This document shows positions 58,255 through 64,000 of a stretch of DNA of 64,000 nucleotides, piece by piece; position 1 is the first letter of the stretch, and each line of letters begins with the position of its first letter. The translations under genes were made by a program, and so were the position numbers. The DNA lies in NCBI RefSeq assembly GCF_000346465.2, contig NC_034009.1, positions 2,435,399 through 2,499,398 on the forward strand, given 5' to 3'. The DNA comes from Prunus persica. Lineage: Eukaryota; Streptophyta; Magnoliopsida; Rosales; Rosaceae. Under the pieces are notes generated by a model that made no database searches, was not told the origin of the DNA, and saw nothing but the letters and a program-made list of their open reading frames with translations.

Positions 58255-59770
58255 CAAAAAGACGACGGTAAATCACCGTCGTGTATTCGGTTTTTCAATG
58301 GTCGTGGAATCCACCGTCATCTTTTCCCTCATAAACCACGACGCTAAATCACCGTCGTTGTTAAAATATACAACGTCATCAACAAATACAAAACGACGTC
58401 TTTGTACTGCAAAAAGATCTAAAAAAGCAGTCGAAGATGAGAATAGACGACCAACTCTCTAAAAAAACCGTCGTTAAAAAGGAAAAATATGACACATATT
58501 AAGAGAACAAGGCCGCAAGATAGACATACAACGACGAAAATAAAAATACGACGCCGTTAAATATCATTTTCACGACAATAAAAAATTTGACGTCTTTAAA
58601 TACATTAGAAGACGACGTTATTGATACCTACTACGTCGCATATATAAAAACAGCCGTCGTAAAATTAATTTTCCACTTCGATTTTTCGATAAAAGATGAC
58701 GTGAAAATAGTTGTCAGTGTCATTATTTACGACGTATGTATTTATTGAGTAGACGTTGAAAAACGAAACAACGTCGGTTACAAATATATGAGAGTCGTAT
58801 TACAAAATTTATACGTCATATTTTCAGAAACAAACAACGACGATAAATATTAGACGTTGTTAAATAAAACAACGTCGGAAAACAATAAAAACAGACGTGT
58901 TTAGTCTGCTAAAGTTCTAGAAAATAGTCGAGGATGAGAATAGACGACCAACTCAAACAAATCACCGTCGTTAAAAAGGAAAAATATGACACATGTTAAA
59001 AGAACAAGGCCGCAAGATATACATACAACGACGAAAACTAAAATACTACGCCGTTAAATATAATTTACATGACAAGAAAAAATATGACGTCTTTAAATAC
59101 ATGAGAAGACGACGTTATTGAAATATACTACGTCTCTTATTTACAAACAACCGTCGTGAAATAAATTTTCCACTTCGATTTTTCTAAAAAAGATGACGTG
59201 GAAATAGTTGTCAGTGTCATTATTTACGACGTATGTATTTATACAGTTGACGTTGAAATGCGAAACAACGTCGGTGGCATTTATATAGTCGACATTGTAT
59301 TTATATCTATCATCATTACTCACGACGCACTTAATAATATAGACGACGTTGAACTTCTAAACAACGTCGGTTCCAAATAAATGAGAGCCGTATTACAGAA
59401 CATATAGACGGCGTTGATTATGATGAGAGCCGTATTACAAATAACGTCGTTTAATTGTTATTAGACGGCGGTTATAATGAATTTCCGTCGGAATTCATTT
59501 CGTTCCTCTTCGTTTATAAAAGAACTTGCGACGTGGAAAATGTATGATGACGTCGTATTTTTTAACGTTCAGATTATATATCTCGTTTTTTAGACGTCGG
59601 TATTATGGGATTGGAGTCGTGTTATTTTGAATTACATGGCGGTTCTTAATCCTTCCCCGACGTGATATCCTGAATAATTGCTTCACAATAGCGTCGTGGT
59701 TCTTCATTGTTACGTTGCTTTAAGACGTCGGTAAATATGCTGAATAACTGGTTCACAATAACGTCGTGTT
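58255..59770. repeat. CACTA left subterminal array with ~497-bp internal duplication
   Basis: About 1.5 kb with dozens of ACGACG/CGTCGT cores in both orientations, many pairing as ACGACGGT...ACCGTCGT. A larger unit is duplicated: a GTCG(A/G)(A/G)GATGAGAATAG word recurs at 58430 and 58927 (period about 497 bp), and homology continues for about 370 bp. Subterminal repeats of this kind bind the element-encoded TNPA-type protein in En/Spm; no such protein was seen here. Confidence 0.85.
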
Positions 59771-60016
59771 TTATTTGAACGTAGAAAGTGAAGAAATCAC
59801 ATTACAATATATTACAAAATTAATGTCATACACTGCCAATTACATAAGCATCATTCAATCCATATATCTTCACACCCATCTCGAATATTTTGACCGCCTA
59901 ACTCACCCACCAGTTCATCAAATGTGTCAACATTTGGCATCCCTCTAGTAAATGGCTCACACTCAATTATCACATCACCTAAGACTTCATCACCAATAAC
60001 ATCATTATATTCTCTA

Positions 60017-63000
60017 TTAGGCATTGATTAACACTACCGACCAACCACGATGCATCGGGTCGTCAACAAAAAATATTTGTTTGACTTGAGAAGCCAAAAC
60101 AAATTGGTCATTCCTATGTCCAATTTTACTCAAATCTACAAGGGTAAATCCAAGTTCGTCGACTACAAGACCAGAACTATCTATCCAATCACACCTAAAG
60201 ACTGGGATTGTAAACTTTTGGTAGTCAAGGTCCCAAATTTCTTGAATGACACCATAGAAACCCATATTTGAGAGAATTGGGTTTTTATCCTTGGCACTAG
60301 CAACTTGCATGGTATGTGCAAGTAAATAAACTCCACTATTTTGAGTTGTCCGCACATCATCTTGTGCCTTGATATTGAATTTAATACCTTTAATAAGATA
60401 GCTCCTATATAATGGCACTGACATGTTTGGACCAGCTGCTAGCCACCTTAAATTTTCTGATACGCCATGATTGTCTTCCTCAAGTTCACTTTGAACCTGA
60501 AAATTAATCATATCTTAATTCAATCTAACATATAAATAAGAAGAAAATTAAAAGAGAAATATGTTATTCAACAACATATACCTTGAAGCGTAGCCATTGA
60601 ATGAAAGTGCTATTGTGCTTATCCTGCAGCCACTTTGTTCTCTTTCTAAATTTTGGATAAGCAATCTTGATGTGGATCATATGTTGCCTACATGACACGA
60701 AAAATTCAAGCATTACGGTCCCAAATATAGAAGATAAACATAAGAAATAATTTAAAATGAAAACTTAAAGAATAAAGCTCATACGTACTCGATATAAGGT
60801 AGGACTTCCTCCGTATTCTCCAAGACATATAGATGTGCTTGATTCAACAGGTCCTGATCAACTACGCTCACTGTGCAACCTGATAATGGCTTTGAAAGTC
60901 CCATCTTTTGGCTTGAAGGCACTCCAACTGTACTAACATCAGATAAATGCTGAGTACAAAACTCTACCGCTTCTTCAGCTATATACCGCTCAGCAATGCA
61001 ACCTTCGGGACGAGTACGATTCTGAACATACCCCTTCAGCACTTTCATATATCTTTCAAACAGATACATCCACCTAAAATATACTGGCCCACATAGACGA
61101 ACTTCTCTGACAAGATGTACTACTAGATGAACCATGATATCAAAGAATGAAGGGGGAAAGTACTTCTCAAGCAAACACAGAGTAACTACTACATCTTCTT
61201 CCAACTTATCTAGCTTGGAAACATCAACAGTCTTTGCACATATAGCATTGAAGAAGAAGCACAAACGAGTTATTGCATACCTTGCAGGCTTCTCCAAAAC
61301 AGAACGAATTGCCACAGGGAGCAATTGTTGCATTAAGGTATGACAATCATGTGATTTAAGGCCAAGAAGTCTTGAATCTTGTAAAGATACAAGATTTTTA
61401 ATATTTGAAGAATAACCTTCAGGGACCTTCATACCATAGAAAGAATTGCAAACCTCTCTCTTCTCTGCTCTTGACAAATTCCAAGGCCCAGGAGGCAAAC
61501 GAGTACGTCTTTCTCCATACTCGGGTTGCAAATCAGTTTTGACCCCCATGTTCAATAAATCTAATCGAGCAGCAATCCCATCTTTATTTTTTCCAGGGAT
61601 CTCCAGCAATGTACCAATGATACTATCGCAAACATTCTTCTCAATGTGCATAACATCTAGGGCATGCCTCACAGGAAGGTATTTCCAATACTCGAGATCA
61701 AAGAATATTGATTTCTTCTTCCAACAAACTCTGTCACCATTTTCAACCATATGCAGCACTTCTTCTCCGGTTAATGGCTCGGGAGGTATGCCATATTCAG
61801 GTTTCCCATTAAAAGCTGCACGTTGCCTCCTATATGGATGATTGATTGGTAACCATTTTCTATGCCCAATGTAACAAATTTTGTGGCCATTTTTCAACCT
61901 GTGACTAGGTGTATCATCGCCGCATATTGGACAAGCTTTATATCCTTTAACAACACAACCAGATAAGTTTCCATAGGCGGGGAAATCATTAATTGTCCAC
62001 ATTAATGCAGCTCTGAGTGTAAAGTATTCTCCATTATGTGCATCATACACTCCTCTAATCCCAACCCACAAGGATTTTAAATCATCAATCAAAGGCTCCA
62101 AGTAGACGTCTATATCATTTCCGGGTTGTTTAGGACCGGAAATCAATAAGGTTAACATCATGAACTTTCGTTTCATGCACAGCCATGGAGGGAGATTATA
62201 TGTAACTAAGATAACCGGCCAACAACTATATCTGCTACTTAGAGAACTGTGGGGATTGAATCCATCAGATGAAAGAGCCAATCTCAAGTTTCTCGGCTCA
62301 TTACCAAACTCAGGCTATTTATCATCAAGAAGTTTCCAAGACGGGGAATCCGCCGGATGAGACATCTGACCGTCAATTGATTTTCTAGCAGCATGCCACC
62401 AAGTCAAACTTTTAGCTGTCTCATGTGATTGAAACATCCTTTTAAACCTTGGAATTGGGGGAAAATACCACACCACCTTCGCTGGCACACCCTCTTTCAA
62501 GATTGAATCTTTGCCTTCCTTCCACCTTGAGATACCACAAGTAGGACAATTAGTTGAATCCTCATACTCCTTCCTATACAAGATGCAATCATTGGGGCAT
62601 GCGTGCATTTTCTCATAACTCAGCCCCAATGCACACAAAGTCTTTTTAGCCTCATACATGGAGGTTGGTATTGTATTTCCTTCTGGAAGCAAATCGCCTT
62701 GAAGTATCAATAATTCTGTAAAACAGACATCACTCATCCCATGTTTTGCCTTCAAATTATACAACTTCACTAATGCCGATAACTTCGTGTACTTTCTACA
62801 ACCAGGGTACACTGGTTGATCTCCATCCCCAATCACATTGGCAAACTCATACGGATCCGAACCAAAATCACCAAAATCATTATCATCCATATCAATTTCT
62901 TCAGACACAAAACTGTACCTACTATGGCCATCATCTTCTTCAACATTTCTACTAGCATTAGTAGTTGCTTCCCAAGGTTCTCCGTGAAATGTCCAATTCT

Positions 63001-63211
63001 TATAGCTTTGGTCAATTCCATTAAAGTATAAGTGATCCCTTATAATTCCAACCCCAAACAACTTCAAATTAACACATTTAACACATGGACAACGGATATG
63101 TGTTGTAGTTAGAAGATTTTCTACAGCAAAGTTCAAAAATGCTTCCACCCCAAATTCATATGCCTTCGATCTTCTATCCGAGTGCATCCATGACTTATCC
63201 ATCTCCGACAC
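60017..63211 (-). pseudogene. CACTA tnp2-family transposase with in-frame stop
   Basis: Read on the minus strand from 63211. An N-terminal transposase-associated domain (MDKSWMHSDRRSKAYEFGVE, with HIRCPCVKC) is followed by the tnp2 core (YNLPPWLCMKRKFMMLTLLI, GPKQPGNDIDVYLEPLIDDL, YKACPICGDDT), a DUF4218-like block (MVHLVVHLVREVRLCGPVYF, about 61030-61140) and a DUF4216-like C-terminal part (60017-60511, PLYRSYLIKGIKFN to WSVVLINA). An exon-like segment between (about 60540-60700) encodes KFRKRTKWLQDKHNSTFIQW. A TAG at 62315-62317 interrupts the frame between SWKLLDDK and PEFGNEPRNLRL; both sides are in the same frame, so it is a point nonsense mutation unless it lies in an unrecognised intron. 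Transposase acts in the nucleus on the CACTA ends. Confidence 0.88.
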
Positions 63212-63495
63212 TATAACCTATTATCTATAATAAAGTGAAAATACAGGCAATGACCATCACTATAGCAGATTATACAATGATCTAATCGCAAGTAATACAC
63301 AACAGAGACGACGGGTTTTAAACAAAAACAGACGTATTTGGCATATATAGACGACGGATTTTCAACAGACGTCGTCTATTATAAGTAATACAAACGACGG
63401 TTTATGAAAAAACCGTCGTGTATAAGTAATACAACGACGGTAGTTTAAAAAAACCGTCGTGTAATCGTCGTCGTAAGCCTTAAAATTCGTCGTGT
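63212..63495. repeat. CACTA 5' subterminal repeats
   Basis: Upstream of the transposase start. 63300-63495 repeats ACGACGG...CCGTCGT pairs separated by TATAAGTAATAC spacers, the same core as the 58.3-59.8 kb array. This supports membership in one element. Confidence 0.8.
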
Positions 63496-63772
63496 CTCAG
63501 TTTATTTTCAAGAACACAAAACCCATTAAGAACACAACATATATATGAAACCAAGCAAGAAACCAACATATACATGAAACCAAGCATGAAAACAATAAAT
63601 CCATTCCCAATTCAACATAACATAGGGTGATTAAAAGATACGACAAAATTAAATCCATTTCCAATTCAACATAACAGATAATGTAATCCATGAACCCATT
63701 AAACAGAAAATCCATGAACCCATACCTATAAGCACATTATTAACAGATCGCAAAGCATACACATAAAACCCT
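63496..63772. other. Short spacer with AAATCCATTYCCAATTC repeats
   Basis: Direct repeats of AAATCCATTCCCAATTCAACA (about 63597 and 63651) and of CCAAGCA...AAACCAAC words. This is either 3' UTR of the B3 gene fragment or interior of the CACTA element. No transposon terminus was found here. Confidence 0.4.
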
Positions 63773-64000
63773 TTAACAAAACAACCTAATATAACTCGAA
63801 TCGTTACTAGAATCATCACTCGAATCTCCATCTTCATTATCAGTTTCTTCCTTCGTAGGTACTATTTGCTCCCCATCATTGGTGCACTTTGCACCTTCTC
63901 CAGAGCGGAAAATGACAAGATCAAATAAAGGTGTACTTTTGCTGGAAATCAACACAAAAAGACACAGATCACCAACTTCCAAATGATTGTCACGCACAAC
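63773..64000 (-). CDS. B3-domain protein, C-terminal part (runs off right edge)
   Basis: About 75 codons on the minus strand, open to the window edge. The segment RDNHLEVGDLCLFVLI followed by TPLFDLVIFR is the last two strands of a plant B3 DNA-binding domain, REM subfamily style. An acidic/serine tail (TDNEDGDSSDDSSNDSSY) follows, ending IRLFC-TAA at 63773-63775. B3 proteins are nuclear transcription factors. It lies only about 280 bp from the CACTA subterminal repeats, so it could be a host gene next to the insertion or a fragment carried inside the element. Confidence 0.72.
   Translation of the reverse strand, partial: VVRDNHLEVGDLCLFVLISSKSTPLFDLVIFRSGEGAKCTNDGEQIVPTKEETDNEDGDSSDDSSNDSSYIRLFC

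Larger units (their letters stand above)
58239..64000 (-). mobile_element. En/Spm (CACTA) transposon, left end inside window
   Basis: It starts with CACTACTACAAAAAAG at 58239, the conserved CACTA terminus. Subterminal regions are packed with ACGACGG/CCGTCGT words (58255-59770 and 63300-63495), and a tnp2-class transposase lies on the minus strand (60017-63211). The left end interrupts the 3' flank of dioxygenase copy 3, in the sequence GCCTGATGCAGGACATA that is uninterrupted after copies 1 and 2. No matching GTAGTG end was found before 64000, so the right end lies outside the window or is degraded, and the 3-bp TSD cannot be checked. Confidence 0.88.

Noticed and set aside
59141..59380. ORFs on both strands in the CACTA subterminal array
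   Set aside because: Produced by the repeat words; no conserved protein.

Overview
This window is nuclear DNA from a flowering plant, most likely a eudicot. The genes are intron-rich with GT-AG (and some GC-AG) introns, the intergenic DNA is AT-rich, and plant-specific families and plant transposons (MULE, CACTA, Ty1/copia, SINE) are present. A Rosaceae genome such as Prunus is my guess from overall gene order and repeat style; nothing in the sequence proves it.

Left part (1-29 kb), conserved housekeeping genes: a RAD5-type SNF2 translocase/RING ligase (1480-7740, minus); an intronless peroxisomal enoyl-CoA delta isomerase ending in a PTS1 (11026-11742, plus); actin-related protein 9 (13189-21501, minus); and two divergently transcribed HR-like lesion-inducer (DoxX-like) membrane proteins (22847-24717 minus, 27098-28908 plus). 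From memory, Arabidopsis has RAD5B, ARP9 and a lesion-inducer together near At5g434xx-435xx, and delta isomerases beside a lesion-inducer near At4g144xx. This block therefore looks like the unsplit ancestral order.

Middle (30.6-38.6 kb), a Mutator-like element of about 8 kb. It has about 410-bp terminal inverted repeats beginning GGGAAATAGC and a perfect 9-bp target-site duplication TATATATTA. It carries a complete intron-containing copy of Mediator subunit MED7 that is broken by an in-frame stop at codon 34, so it is best read as a Pack-MULE. No transposase was recognised inside it.

39-44.4 kb: the anaphase-promoting complex cullin subunit APC2 (plus), with a two-codon upstream ORF just before its start.

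45-58 kb: a cluster of three paralogous 2-oxoglutarate/Fe(II) dioxygenases of the ACC-oxidase-homolog type. The first is intact. The second is a pseudogene torn by insertions. The third has a 4-bp frameshift near its N-terminus but an alternative in-frame ATG. A 5.05-kb Ty1/copia element (LTRs 404-405 bp, TSD AAGGT) sits between copies 2 and 3 and is disabled.

58.2-64 kb: an En/Spm (CACTA) transposon starts in the 3' flank of dioxygenase copy 3 and runs off or close to the window edge. It has dense ACGACGG/CCGTCGT subterminal arrays and a tnp2-type transposase on the minus strand broken by one in-frame TAG. A fragment of a B3-domain transcription factor lies at the extreme right edge.
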